A stretch of DNA of 64,000 nt from Pseudalkalibacillus berkeleyi (GCF_021608225.1 NZ_JAKIJS010000001.1:434001-498000), one strand, 5' to 3'. Numbered from the stretch's first letter, positions 44,413 through 53,707 are shown. A program made the numbers and translations. Notes: generated from the letters alone by a model not told the origin.

Positions 44413-45714
44413 ATGGTGAGCGACTATAAAGAAAACAGCTTAACCCTGCCTGGAGCGATCGGTTTAGGTACTGGCGTCATGATCAGTGCTGGTATTTTTG
44501 CATTACTTGGACAAGTAGCAGAACTTGCTGGGATTTGGTTCCCTCTCATTTTTATCGCAGGTGGAATCGTAACCGGATTCAGTGCTTACTCTTACGTGAA
44601 AATGAGTAATGAGTATCCATCTGCCGGTGGTATAGGGATGTTTCTGGCAAAAGCTTACGGAAAAGGTACAATAACAGCATCAGCAGCAATGTTGATGGCG
44701 ATATCGATGGTGATTAACCAAAGTTTGGTTGCAAGAACCTTTGGGACCTATACATTGCAGATTTTTGATGGTGATCAGCCTGGTTATTTAGTGCCTTTAC
44801 TTGGAGTAGGTTTATTGACTTTTGCTTTCCTAGTCAATATTTCAGGGAACAGCTTCATTCAGACTTTTACATCTATTGTTTCCTTATTAAAAATAGTAGG
44901 GTTAGTGGTATTTGCAATTGGAGGATTGTGGGCTGCAGGTTTCTCCTTTACTCCTGCTGAAGGAAGTGGAAGTACACCAGACACCACTGTTGCAGGAATC
45001 ATCGCAGCCGTGGCATTGACGATATTATCCTTTAAAGGATTTACCACAATAACGAATAGTGGCTCGGAAATTGTTGAACCAAAAAAGAATGTAGGTCGTG
45101 CAATCATTGTTTCAATATTAATCAGTTTAGTTGTTTACTTAATCCTAGCGTGGACCGTCTCAACCAGCCTTCCATTAAGCAGGATTATTGAAGCTAGAGA
45201 CTATTCTTTAGCTGAAGCAGCTAGACCCGCATTTGGGGATTACGGTGTTTGGTTCACAGTAGCGATAGCAATCATTGCAACTATCTCTGGAATTATAGCA
45301 AGTGTGTTTGCGGTATCACGAATGCTTGCGATGCTCACAAATATGAAACTGATTCCACATAGCCACTTCGGTATGCCTGGAAAAATTCAAAAGCATACGC
45401 TTGTTTATACGATTGTACTAGCGATGGTGTTGACCGTGGTCTTTGATTTAAGCCGAATCGCATCTGTAGGAGCTATTTTATATTTAGTAATGGACATGAT
45501 TATACATTGGGGTGTTTTCAAGAAACTAAGAGGAAAAGTGAAAGCCAACAAAGGAATTGTACTGACGGCTCTTATACTTGATGCCATTGTGTTGTCTGCT
45601 TTCCTTTGGATAAAAGCCAAAACTGATCTATTAATTGTCGGTGTTTCAATTCTATTCATTATAGTGGTCTTTATCGGTGAGCATTTCTTCTTAAGAAGAA
45701 CCACCCAAGAATAG
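44413..45714 (+). CDS. APC-family amino acid permease
   Basis: ATG at 44413 is five bases after GAGG. The 433 aa protein has about 12 membrane helices and the APC start GAIGLGTGVMISAGIFALLGQVAELAG (helix 1, substrate-binding Gly-rich break) and FKGFTTITNSGSEIVEPKKNVGRAI between helices 6 and 7, both typical of the YfnA/CAT-like branch. It probably imports an amino acid by proton symport. The substrate is unknown. It sits between the M14 and S8 protease genes. Confidence 0.92.
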   Translation: MVSDYKENSLTLPGAIGLGTGVMISAGIFALLGQVAELAGIWFPLIFIAGGIVTGFSAYSYVKMSNEYPSAGGIGMFLAKAYGKGTITASAAMLMAISMVINQSLVARTFGTYTLQIFDGDQPGYLVPLLGVGLLTFAFLVNISGNSFIQTFTSIVSLLKIVGLVVFAIGGLWAAGFSFTPAEGSGSTPDTTVAGIIAAVALTILSFKGFTTITNSGSEIVEPKKNVGRAIIVSILISLVVYLILAWTVSTSLPLSRIIEARDYSLAEAARPAFGDYGVWFTVAIAIIATISGIIASVFAVSRMLAMLTNMKLIPHSHFGMPGKIQKHTLVYTIVLAMVLTVVFDLSRIASVGAILYLVMDMIIHWGVFKKLRGKVKANKGIVLTALILDAIVLSAFLWIKAKTDLLIVGVSILFIIVVFIGEHFFLRRTTQE

Positions 45715-45726
45715 CATAGGTATATT

Positions 45727-45762
45727 AAAAAAGACGCTTTTCTAAATAGAAGGCGTCTTTTG
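45727..45762 (+). terminator. Terminator of the permease gene
   Basis: AAAAGACGC pairs with GCGTCTTTT around an inner TTTTCT / AGAA pairing. Confidence 0.88.
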
Positions 45763-45910
45763 TTCGTTCACTACACCTTACGTACTAGCATGATTTACTA
45801 CTTTATTTCCCTGAATATATACCATTCTCATGATAGATTCGCTTTACTCCTAGTGCGATAATTTTATTAGGATGAAATCTGAAATTTCAGTAAAAGGAGA
45901 GTGGGAAAAT

Positions 45911-48319
45911 ATGAAGCGTGATAGAAACTTATTTTCGATAGTGATGGCGATGGTACTTTTGATAGGTTTACTTTTGCCAAACAGTCAAGTTAGTGCGACA
46001 ACTACGGACGGAACTGCAACAATGGATCAGCACTTACTAGAGGAAATGAAACAAAATACGAGCCTGATCAATGTCATTGTTACATTTCATGGTGAAGGTG
46101 CTCCGACAAACGAAAACGTAGCATTGTTAAAAACACTAGGTATTAACACTGGGGTTACAATGCAATCCCTTCCAATAGCGGGCGTGTTAGCAACATCACA
46201 ACAAATTGAGGCTCTTTCAAAAAGGGAAGATGTGCGTTCTCTCTACTTGAACCGAAAAGTAGAGATGTACAACGGCAACGCAACTGAATTAACGGGCGTC
46301 AACAAAGTACGAACTGATCAAGAAATGCAAAAAGCGAACGGTGGCTTGCCGGTTTCAGGTAAAGGAGTTGGCGTTGTCGTCAATGACAGTGGCGTAGATG
46401 GCACACACCCTGATATGAAATTAGGTAAAAACCTCGTTCAAAATGTGTTAGGTACGACGAATATGGCGAAAACAACTGGACTCACTCCGATTGTTTATCA
46501 AGAAGATGTAGTTAACACGGATACGAACTCTGGTCACGGCACCCATGTCGCGGGTACGGTCGGAGGAACGGGTGCTGCTTCATCTGGTCAATATGAAGGT
46601 GTTGCACCTGGTGCAGATTTAATTGGTTACGGATCAGGTGGAGGCGTATTAATTTTAGATTTAGTAGGTGGCTTCGATTATGCCATCACAAACCAAAACG
46701 AGTACAACATTCGGATCATTACGAACTCATGGGGATCGAATGATGATTTCTTTGCGGATGATCCAGTAAACGTAGCGACAAAAGACTGCTATGACCGTGG
46801 CATTACAGTGCTTTTTGCAGCAGGTAATGCAGGTCCTGATGAAGATACACACAATCCTTATGCAAAAGCACCTTGGGTCATTTCAGTAGCAGCTGGTAAA
46901 AAAGACGGAACTTTGGCAGACTTCTCTTCACGTGGAACGAGAGGTGTTGGTGAAACGTTTGAAGTGGATGGCCAAACCTGGACGTGGAAGGATCAACCGA
47001 CTGTAACAGCTCCAGGTGTTGATATCATTTCTGCGCGAACGTTATCTCCAGTCGGTGTCATCAGTACGCATAAAGACAAAGATAACATCCCAGCAGCTTA
47101 CCTTCCTTACTATACGATGTTGAATGGAACTTCAATGGCAACGCCTCATATAGCAGGTGTGGTTGCATTACTTTTTGATGCAGAACCGACATTATCACCT
47201 AATGAAGTGAAGGAAATTATTAGTCAAACAGCAACAAACATGCCAGGGCGTGAGGCATATGAGGTTGGAGCAGGATATGTCAATGCTTACGGAGCAGTAG
47301 ACCTTGCGATGAATCCGAGCAAAAAGTACGGAGCAACCGTCAATAAGGAACAAACCTTTAATGCGCAAAGCTCGATGGAAGTGATCCGTGAGAATTACGC
47401 AATGGACTACAATCCAACTTCTGAAAATGAAACGACTTTTACCGTACAAGATAATCAAGCTCAGCTTGTCGCAAAAATGTATGCTGATGGAGATACTTTT
47501 ACTGAAGAGGGTGGGAATCCACTCGTCTTCACGATTACAAATCCAAACGGTGAAGTTTACGAATCTGGATTCAATCCAACATACAGTATTGATCTCGTCA
47601 ATACAATAACGGTTGAAAACCCGGTTGCAGGAGAGTGGAAGCTGAATGTAAATGCTTATCCAGGTGTTGCTGTACCTGAAAAAGTAGTCGGAACATTGAC
47701 TCAGAAGACGGCAAGCACGATGAATGGATTGACCGATATTGAGGGACATCCAGCTGCAGACGCAATCAGGCTTGGCATTACAGAGCGGCTTTTTGATGCA
47801 AAATCAGGAGGAGACTTTTACGCAGACAATTTGTTAACACGAGGCGATCTTGCAAGCTATTTAATAATGGGTGCAGGTATTCGTCAGGTTGAGCAAATAA
47901 CGGATGATGCGGCAATGGATGCAGTATTTACGAAAGGTGCTGCGTTAAAAGGTGAGTACAGCAACGATGGAGTCATGAGGTCTGAAGAAAGTAATTCAGA
48001 TTACGTAACCAGAGCAGAACTAGCTTATTCCCTCGTACAAAGTTTAGGACTTCAAGATGAAGCCCGAAGCTTTGAAGGAGAATTGACAGTAGCGTATAAA
48101 GGTGAACGACTGGCGATTGAAGATGCAGGTGAGATTCCATCTGAGCTGATGGGTTACGTCCAACTAGCAATCGATTTAGGCATTTTCAATGTAAAGTACA
48201 CGTCAACTCAAGAACCATATGACTTAGAGCCAACGATTCATGCAACATTCCAACCAGAAGAAAAAGTCACACGAGGTGATTTTGCGGTCGCGATGACACG
48301 TTTTATTAACAACTATTAA
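45911..48319 (+). CDS. Secreted S8 (subtilisin-like) protease with C-terminal SLH-like repeats
   Basis: ATG at 45911 follows AAAGGAGAG. The 802 aa protein has a signal peptide (cleaved near VSA-TT, residue 29), a propeptide-like region (40-125), and an S8 domain with Asp159 in VVVNDSGVD, His209 in [10 protein letters not shown] and Ser408 in NGTSMATPHIAG. A beta-rich region (about 500-600) resembles a P/proprotein-like or CARDB-like domain. The last 200 residues hold three SLH-like motifs (LTRGDLASYLIMG, VTRAELAYSLVQ, VTRGDFAVAMTRF) that may hold it on the cell wall polymer. An extracellular, cell-bound protease is likely. Confidence 0.93.
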   Translation: MKRDRNLFSIVMAMVLLIGLLLPNSQVSATTTDGTATMDQHLLEEMKQNTSLINVIVTFHGEGAPTNENVALLKTLGINTGVTMQSLPIAGVLATSQQIEALSKREDVRSLYLNRKVEMYNGNATELTGVNKVRTDQEMQKANGGLPVSGKGVGVVVNDSGVDGTHPDMKLGKNLVQNVLGTTNMAKTTGLTPIVYQEDVVNTDTNSGHGTHVAGTVGGTGAASSGQYEGVAPGADLIGYGSGGGVLILDLVGGFDYAITNQNEYNIRIITNSWGSNDDFFADDPVNVATKDCYDRGITVLFAAGNAGPDEDTHNPYAKAPWVISVAAGKKDGTLADFSSRGTRGVGETFEVDGQTWTWKDQPTVTAPGVDIISARTLSPVGVISTHKDKDNIPAAYLPYYTMLNGTSMATPHIAGVVALLFDAEPTLSPNEVKEIISQTATNMPGREAYEVGAGYVNAYGAVDLAMNPSKKYGATVNKEQTFNAQSSMEVIRENYAMDYNPTSENETTFTVQDNQAQLVAKMYADGDTFTEEGGNPLVFTITNPNGEVYESGFNPTYSIDLVNTITVENPVAGEWKLNVNAYPGVAVPEKVVGTLTQKTASTMNGLTDIEGHPAADAIRLGITERLFDAKSGGDFYADNLLTRGDLASYLIMGAGIRQVEQITDDAAMDAVFTKGAALKGEYSNDGVMRSEESNSDYVTRAELAYSLVQSLGLQDEARSFEGELTVAYKGERLAIEDAGEIPSELMGYVQLAIDLGIFNVKYTSTQEPYDLEPTIHATFQPEEKVTRGDFAVAMTRFINNY

Positions 48320-48328
48320 AAGGAAACG

Positions 48329-48372
48329 AAGCTGACTTAAGAGGATATTTATTCTTCTGAGTCAGCTTTTTT
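48329..48372 (+). terminator. Terminator of the S8-SLH protease gene
   Basis: AAGCTGACT pairs with AGTCAGCTT and is followed by T6. Confidence 0.88.
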
Positions 48373-48457
48373 AATATAGTAAGATCTATTTACAAAATAT
48401 GCTAAAATGGACGTATACATATCTTTCTAGAAATTGAGGCGGTGAAAGGAGTTATCT

Positions 48458-48739
48458 ATGAATTCATTAAGGGGCTGGATTTTACCTGTGGTCTTTTTAA
48501 CGGTTTCAATATTACTAGTAATGAAAGGTCTTGAGTTACGTTCATTGGGATCAGATGTAGATGGCTCAGGAATGGGTGTATATTTTCTATTTATGGAAAT
48601 CAATGATCGGGTACCTGAGCAAATTGTTCCATCATATGCTATGGGTTTCTTGATTGCTAGTTTCGTAACTTTCCTAATTACAGTGGGGTTGTTTTTACGG
48701 ACCTATTTAAGACCAAGAAGAGTTCAGGTGTTTAAATGA
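48458..48739 (+). CDS. Small membrane protein, two transmembrane segments
   Basis: ATG follows AAAGGAG. The 93 aa protein has helices at about 7-24 and 62-82 with a polar loop between, and a basic tail (RTYLRPRRVQVFK). It overlaps the next gene by four bases (ATGA), so the two are coupled. The function is unknown. Confidence 0.65.
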   Translation: MNSLRGWILPVVFLTVSILLVMKGLELRSLGSDVDGSGMGVYFLFMEINDRVPEQIVPSYAMGFLIASFVTFLITVGLFLRTYLRPRRVQVFK

Positions 48740-48918
48740 TTGCAACTATATTTGGGATTGTAAATCTATTGATAGTTATATATGTCATATTCAGCCTTTC
48801 TACAATCAAACATCAATTAAATTTAATTTCGAAACAAATAAACATTAATGAGGAAATGATACAAACCGTAAGTAACGAAGAAATTGAAAAGGAACTAGAA
48901 GAAGATCTGAAAAAGTAA
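48736..48918 (+). CDS. Small single-pass membrane protein with coiled-coil tail
   Basis: ATG overlaps the previous stop codon. The 60 aa protein has one helix (IFGIVNLLIVIYVIFSL) and a charged helical tail rich in Glu and Lys. Its layout parallels the 42 aa peptide at 39973. The function is unknown. Confidence 0.6.
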   Translation: MIATIFGIVNLLIVIYVIFSLSTIKHQLNLISKQININEEMIQTVSNEEIEKELEEDLKK

Positions 48919-48959
48919 GTGTTTAACTAAAAACTACGTACAGAATGGAGCAATATCTC

Positions 48960-49397
48960 TTGGTACCAAAACAAAACATGAAAGATACATATTCACCACC
49001 TAAACATATTGTTTCTGCAGCAACTATTGTCATTAATGATCAGAATGAACTTCTATTAATAAAGGGTCCACGAAGAGGCTGGGAAATGCCTGGTGGCCAA
49101 GTTGAAGAAGGTGAGTCATTAAAAGAAGCTGCTATTAGGGAAACAAAAGAAGAAACGGGTATTGATGTTGAAGTTATTCAATTTTGCGGGGTATTCCAGA
49201 ATGTGAACAAATCCATATGTAATACGCTATTCTTAGCTAAACCAATTGGAGGTTCCTTTACAACTTCTCCTGAAAGCTTGGAGGTAGGATTTTACCCTGT
49301 TGAAGAAGCTTTACAATTGGTAACTTGGAAAAGCTTTAGACAAAGGATCGAGTACTGTTTAAACAAAAACATGCAACCATTTTATGTGGAATTTTAG
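48960..49397 (+). CDS. Nudix hydrolase
   Basis: TTG at 48960 lies nine bases after GGAG; the ATG at 48945 has no site. The Nudix box is GGQVEEGESLKEAAIRETKEE then TGI. The family hydrolyses nucleoside-diphosphate derivatives using Mg2+ and Glu residues. Its substrate is unknown. It is followed by a 52 bp repeat array. Confidence 0.9.
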   Translation: MVPKQNMKDTYSPPKHIVSAATIVINDQNELLLIKGPRRGWEMPGGQVEEGESLKEAAIRETKEETGIDVEVIQFCGVFQNVNKSICNTLFLAKPIGGSFTTSPESLEVGFYPVEEALQLVTWKSFRQRIEYCLNKNMQPFYVEF

Positions 49398-49458
49398 GAA
49401 TGATTGTCCGGATAAAAAAGATATAACGATATTGAGTTATTTGGTAGTCGACAAATCG

Positions 49459-49565
49459 CAAAGGCCTCTTGCGTACCCTCAAATCGAGGATGAGCAAATT
49501 TCAGTACCTTCAAAGGCCTCGCCCGTACCCTCAAATCGAGGATGAGCTGATTTCAGTACCCGCAA
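49459..49565. repeat. Tandem array, 52 bp period, two copies
   Basis: CAAAGGCCTC begins at 49459 and 49511, 52 bases apart, and the two units match at most positions. Each has CCTC-AAAT-CGAGG and is bounded by GTAC...GTAC. The AAAGGCCTCTT block also occurs in the 23884 array. Confidence 0.9.
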
Positions 49566-49680
49566 GAGTGATTTTGGGGTTAAACCCATGGCACTTTACA
49601 ACCAAAAATAAAACACATGCCTTAAACTCATGAGGTGCGGAATTGTTCTGGTCTGAACTCCAGAAAGGAAACGTGAAGAA

Positions 49681-49956
49681 ATGAGTCAAAATAAACTTGC
49701 TATTTACCATGCTATTATCTTTGCCATCATTTTGGTTCTTACACTTTCCATGATCGATCATTCAATCTTAAACAGTCAACCTAAGAAACATACGATAATT
49801 TTTGCTGAATTATTTTTTGTTGTTAAGGGTTTTGAAGATTTTGTATTTCATAAGTTAGGGTATACATTTCGGGGGTTTGGTATTAAGAACATGATCATCC
49901 TTAATCTAATAGGTTTGCTCATGTTTACCATTTGGCATATATCACTGGTCGTTTGA
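49681..49956 (+). CDS. Small membrane protein
   Basis: ATG at 49681 follows AAAGGAAACG. The 91 aa protein has helices at about 7-24 and 70-88 and an amphipathic middle (FFVVKGFEDFVFHKLGYTFRGFG). I do not recognise it. Confidence 0.55.
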   Translation: MSQNKLAIYHAIIFAIILVLTLSMIDHSILNSQPKKHTIIFAELFFVVKGFEDFVFHKLGYTFRGFGIKNMIILNLIGLLMFTIWHISLVV

Positions 49957-50042
49957 GTTCTTACAAAATTAAGGGGATCACCTTATTAATTTAGTAGTTT
50001 ATGGTAAAATAGCGTTAGTTGAATAATATAGGAGGGTTCCCG

Positions 50043-50078
50043 ATGGTGAAAAAAATTTCTTGTACATTTACTTTCTAA
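50043..50078 (+). CDS. Leader peptide (11 aa) before the CD3324-like gene
   Basis: ATG at 50043 is six bases after GGAGGG, a strong site. The peptide is MVKKISCTFTF and ends with TAA. A 9-bp hairpin arm starts two bases after the stop. Such short, well-initiated leaders before alternative hairpins are known from erm- and cat-type attenuators; the role here is inferred. Confidence 0.55.
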   Translation: MVKKISCTFTF

Positions 50079-50080
50079 AT

Positions 50081-50138
50081 AGCAAAGACGAATACATTTA
50101 TGGTCTTTGCTGATCTGATTTATAAGGAGAGCAAAGAT
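50081..50138 (+). promoter_or_regulatory. Alternative-hairpin translational attenuator (predicted)
   Basis: AGCAAAGAC (50081-50089) pairs perfectly with GTCTTTGCT (50103-50111). The same GTCTTTGCT can instead pair with AGCAAAGAT (50130-50138), directly before the ATG at 50139, placing the AAGGAG site in the loop. The two pairings exclude each other. Confidence 0.55.
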
Positions 50139-50402
50139 ATGGGATATGTTAAAGCCAATAAGGTACTACCCTCTGAATTATTACATATTATCCAAGAATA
50201 TGTGGGTGGAGATTATCTCTATATACCGAGAAAGAAAGGTCATGAAAAGTCTTGGGGAGAGAAAAGTGGTACTAAACATTCACTGAAAAAAAGAGATGAA
50301 GATATTTACCATCAGTATAGGAATGGCAAAACGATTCAACAACTAGCGGAAGAATATTATCTTTCTACTAAAAGTATTGAACGGATCATATACAAAAAAT
50401 AA
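50139..50402 (+). CDS. CD3324-family protein (Mor-activator-like HTH)
   Basis: ATG at 50139 lies nine bases after AAGGAG. The 87 aa protein (MGYVKANKVLPSELLHIIQEYV ... GDYLYIPRKKGHEKSWG) and the C-terminal HTH (TIQQLAEEYYLSTKSIERII) match the CD3324 family, small DNA-binding proteins related to Mor-type activators. The target is unknown. A leader peptide and competing hairpins precede it. A terminator follows. Confidence 0.82.
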   Translation: MGYVKANKVLPSELLHIIQEYVGGDYLYIPRKKGHEKSWGEKSGTKHSLKKRDEDIYHQYRNGKTIQQLAEEYYLSTKSIERIIYKK

Positions 50403-50405
50403 ATT

Positions 50406-50432
50406 GAAAGTCTCCTGTTAAAGGAGGCTTTC
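50406..50432 (+). terminator. Terminator of the CD3324-like gene
   Basis: GAAAGTCTCCT pairs with AGGAGGCTTTC (one G-U), followed by TTTCTT. Confidence 0.7.
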
Positions 50433-50535
50433 TTTCTTACTAAACAATAATACATAACCATTTATGAGGAACTACTTCATAACGAAATGAAGTATGATTG
50501 TGTTGAATAGAGAATCAATATTAAAGGAGACAACA

Positions 50536-51666
50536 ATGAATCAATCTACATACAAACTAGACCAGATTACAGACTATATTCAGGATATGTTACAAAAGCA
50601 TGAGGGAGTTGGAGTGAGCGTAGCAATCGTCAAAGATTTTGATATGATCTATTCCGAAGGTTTTGGACATGCTCAAATTCACCAGGCAAACATCCCAATC
50701 AATGCGGATACATTGATGAGCATCCAAAGTGTGTCGAAAAATTTTATGGCTGTTTCTATCATGCAGCTTGTTGAACAAAACGTCATTTCTTTGGATGATC
50801 CAGTTGTTCTTCATTTGCCTTACTTCAGAACGAAAAATAAACAACAAAGTGATGCCATTACGGTACGGCATTTGTTATCCCATACGGCAGGTTTCTCTTC
50901 TGAAATTGGGATTGCCAATATGACTGCTCCGAATGTAAGAGAAATTTTTTCAGATACGCCTACAGAATTTCAAGAAGCATTAGACCATTATCAATTGACA
51001 GAAGAAGAGATTGCGAGCATACAAACCCGAGAAGACATAACGAAGTGGTTTGAAAAAGTAGAGCTAGAGTACTCTGCGGGGAACGATTGGAATTATTGCA
51101 CGGATGCGTATGTGATCCTCGCTGATTTGTTTGAGAAAGTGACTGGTTCCAACTGGGAAACACACCTGAAAGATAACGTCCTTACCCAATTGAATATGAA
51201 TCGTACAACGAGTGATCCAAATCAAGTCGAAAATGATGAGAACAGTGCGAGATATTATTTAGGCAAGGAGAAGACGGAAACACCATTTCCTAAAAACACA
51301 ATTTCAGCTCCCATTGGTTATTTGTATTCAACGGCAAATGACTTAGGAAAATATTTAGCCTTTCACTTAAACAAATCTACAAATGTTTTAAGACCAGATT
51401 TGATAGATGAAATGCAAAACCCTGTTCATCTAGTCAGTGAGGAATGGCGGTTCGGTAGTGAAGTCAGAAGCTATGGACTTGCATGGTTTACTGATACGTA
51501 TAAGGGACATCGCATCGTGGAACACGGCGGTGGTCAAATGGCTGTAAGATCCCTGATGACAATGGTACCCGAACTCAATTTAGGTGTCGTCGTTTTACTG
51601 AACTTCGACGGGACTCTACATCATGATATATGTGACAAGATCATTGATACGTTCATTGATTCATAA
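50536..51666 (+). CDS. Serine hydrolase of the class C beta-lactamase/DD-peptidase fold
   Basis: ATG at 50536 follows AAAGGAG. The 376 aa protein has the SxxK motif SVSK (in SIQSVSKNFM), a YxN-like position occupied by Tyr-Cys-Thr (NYCTDAY), and HGGG in RIVEHGGGQM in place of KTG, which is usual for esterase-like members. No signal peptide is visible, so it is probably cytoplasmic. Esterase or D-amino-acid peptidase activity is more likely than antibiotic hydrolysis. It is monocistronic. Confidence 0.87.
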   Translation: MNQSTYKLDQITDYIQDMLQKHEGVGVSVAIVKDFDMIYSEGFGHAQIHQANIPINADTLMSIQSVSKNFMAVSIMQLVEQNVISLDDPVVLHLPYFRTKNKQQSDAITVRHLLSHTAGFSSEIGIANMTAPNVREIFSDTPTEFQEALDHYQLTEEEIASIQTREDITKWFEKVELEYSAGNDWNYCTDAYVILADLFEKVTGSNWETHLKDNVLTQLNMNRTTSDPNQVENDENSARYYLGKEKTETPFPKNTISAPIGYLYSTANDLGKYLAFHLNKSTNVLRPDLIDEMQNPVHLVSEEWRFGSEVRSYGLAWFTDTYKGHRIVEHGGGQMAVRSLMTMVPELNLGVVVLLNFDGTLHHDICDKIIDTFIDS

Positions 51667-51681
51667 ATAAGAGATTGTGAG

Positions 51682-51718
51682 AAATGCGTAGCTCTCAATG
51701 GGGGTTACGTATTTTTTT
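51682..51718 (+). terminator. Terminator of the serine hydrolase gene
   Basis: AAATGCGTAGC pairs with GTTACGTATTT (two G-U pairs), followed by T4 or more. Confidence 0.75.
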
Positions 51719-51844
51719 ATCATTGCTTATTGAAACCGAGACTATCATCCTGCTTATCTGTAGATTGGGATATTCAATTAAAATGGTACATACAATGAAT
51801 CATTTACAGTTTCCTTTTTTATACAATTGAGAGGGTGACTCGTG

Positions 51845-53311
51845 ATGAGCAATTACCTTCATCCATACTTAACCCCTACATTGTTAAAGTCTATAGTCGA
51901 TCACGGTTTACGAAAAGTCACTAATCCGAAAAAAGTAATCGTTGTCGGTGCTGGAATGAGTGGATTGGTTTCTGCTTCACTTCTGAAACAAGCAGGACAT
52001 AATGTGACGGTTATCGAATCAAGAGAACGAGTAGGGGGTCGTGTTTATACAATGCGACATCCGTTTATGAATGGACAATACGTTGAAGCGGGCGCAATGA
52101 GAATACCGAATACGCATTATTTAACGCTAAGTTATATAAAGAAATTTGGTCTGAAGGTCAATCCATTTGTAAATGCTACACCAAATGATCTTATTTTCGT
52201 CAATGATAGGAAGGCTCGCTTTCATCAATACAATCAAAATCCTGATTTTCTAGGTTACCCTGTCTTAGCTCACGAAAAAGGGAAAACAGCAGCGACTTTA
52301 ATTCAAGTTGCAATTCAACCGATCGTTGATTTTGTGAATAAAAACCCTTTGAGGAATTGGCCAATTGTCATACGAGAATTTGAGAAATATTCACTTTCAA
52401 CTTTTCTTAGGCATAATCCTCTTGGGCATTCATTGTCTCCTGGCGCGATTGAAAAAGTGTATGTATTTTCTGGTGTAGAAGGACTTCCAGAGCTATCTCT
52501 GCTTGAAATCATAAGGGAATTTATCATATTGCTGAACAATAATATAAAGTTTTATGAAATCATTGGTGGAAATGATCAATTGCCCCAAGCTTTTGTACCT
52601 GATTTGAAACAAAATCTCAGGTTTTCTCAAAAAATGACGAAGATTCGTCAGAATGATTCATCTGTAACCATACAAACTGTGCATACAAAAACCTTAGAAC
52701 ATCATAGCTATCAAGCAGATGTTACGATCGTGACTTTGCCTCTAGGGCTCATGCAATTTATTGAAGTAGAGCCTCGTAATAGTTTGTCTCATTATAAGTG
52801 GCGGGCGATCAGAGAACTCCATTCCGTTCCGTCCACCAAAATAGGATTACAATTCAAGCATCGGTTTTGGGAGAAGCATGGTCATTTCGGTGGTCAAATG
52901 GTAACTGATTTACCGATTCGTAATGCGTACTTCCCGAGTCATGATTTCGGATCTGAAACAGGTGTGTTATTAGGAAGCTATACGTGGGAAGATGATGCGA
53001 TGGTATGGGTATCGATGTCGAAGGAACGACGTTTGCAATATGCGTTGAAAAATCTCGCTAAAATTTATGGCGAGGAAATTTTACATGAATATGTAGCTGG
53101 GGCTGTGCATAGCTGGGGAGCAGATCCTTACGCAGCCGGAGCTTATACGATGTTTAAACCAAACCAAGAAAGTGAACTGTTTCCGCACTTAGCCACCCCT
53201 GAAGGGCGATTACATTTTGCAGGAGAGCATACGAGTGTACCGCATGGCTGGATACAGGGGGCTATAGAATCAGGGATCCGAGCAGCCATAGAGGTCAATG
53301 AAAGAAAGTAA
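51845..53311 (+). CDS. Flavin-containing amine oxidase
   Basis: ATG at 51845 follows GAGGGTGA. The 488 aa protein has an N-terminal FAD motif (VIVVGAGMSGLVSASLLKQAG with GxGxxG), the ERVGGRVYT segment after it, and the C-terminal FAGEHTSVPHGWIQGAIESG that contacts FAD. This matches monoamine or L-amino-acid oxidases, which make an imine plus hydrogen peroxide. The N-terminal 30 residues (YLHPYLTPTLLKSIVDHGL) precede the FAD fold. The substrate is unknown. It is followed by an ABM-family gene 33 bases away. Confidence 0.92.
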   Translation: MSNYLHPYLTPTLLKSIVDHGLRKVTNPKKVIVVGAGMSGLVSASLLKQAGHNVTVIESRERVGGRVYTMRHPFMNGQYVEAGAMRIPNTHYLTLSYIKKFGLKVNPFVNATPNDLIFVNDRKARFHQYNQNPDFLGYPVLAHEKGKTAATLIQVAIQPIVDFVNKNPLRNWPIVIREFEKYSLSTFLRHNPLGHSLSPGAIEKVYVFSGVEGLPELSLLEIIREFIILLNNNIKFYEIIGGNDQLPQAFVPDLKQNLRFSQKMTKIRQNDSSVTIQTVHTKTLEHHSYQADVTIVTLPLGLMQFIEVEPRNSLSHYKWRAIRELHSVPSTKIGLQFKHRFWEKHGHFGGQMVTDLPIRNAYFPSHDFGSETGVLLGSYTWEDDAMVWVSMSKERRLQYALKNLAKIYGEEILHEYVAGAVHSWGADPYAAGAYTMFKPNQESELFPHLATPEGRLHFAGEHTSVPHGWIQGAIESGIRAAIEVNERK

Positions 53312-53344
53312 TAGGCGTTTATCTTAAATGAGAGGATAAAAATC

Positions 53345-53674
53345 ATGAGTAGAATCGCAAAAACATTAAGGAAACCTCCTTACTATGCTGTCATATTTTC
53401 TTCTCAACGAACAGAAGGGGATCAAGGCTATCAAAATATGGCGGAGAAAATGGTGGAGTTAGCCACTCAGCAGAAAGGATTTCTTGGAATTGAAAGTACG
53501 AATGATGATGAATTAGGGATTACAATTTCATATTGGGATTCCTTAGAGGCTATACAGAGTTGGAAGGAACATAGCGCACATCAGATAGCGCAACGGAAAG
53601 GGAAAAGTGAATGGTATAAACAATTTGCGCTCACAGTATGTAAGGTGGAAAGAGACAACTTTTTTGAAATGTAA
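53345..53674 (+). CDS. ABM (antibiotic biosynthesis monooxygenase-like) family protein
   Basis: This 109 aa protein has the dimeric ferredoxin-like ABM pattern: YYAVIFSSQRTEGDQGY, QQKGFLGIESTNDDELGITISYWDSLEAIQSWKEHSAH. His and Trp in the last block are typical. Members include haem-degrading and quinone-forming enzymes as well as proteins of unknown role. ATG follows GAGAGGAT. It may be cotranscribed with the amine oxidase. Confidence 0.85.
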   Translation: MSRIAKTLRKPPYYAVIFSSQRTEGDQGYQNMAEKMVELATQQKGFLGIESTNDDELGITISYWDSLEAIQSWKEHSAHQIAQRKGKSEWYKQFALTVCKVERDNFFEM

Positions 53675-53707
53675 TGGTTTGAAAAATATAGATTAAGGTG
53701 TGATTGG

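Noticed and set aside
50536-51666. Class C beta-lactamase resistance gene
   Set aside because: No signal peptide, a Tyr-Cys-Thr second motif and HGGG instead of KTG point to an esterase or peptidase.
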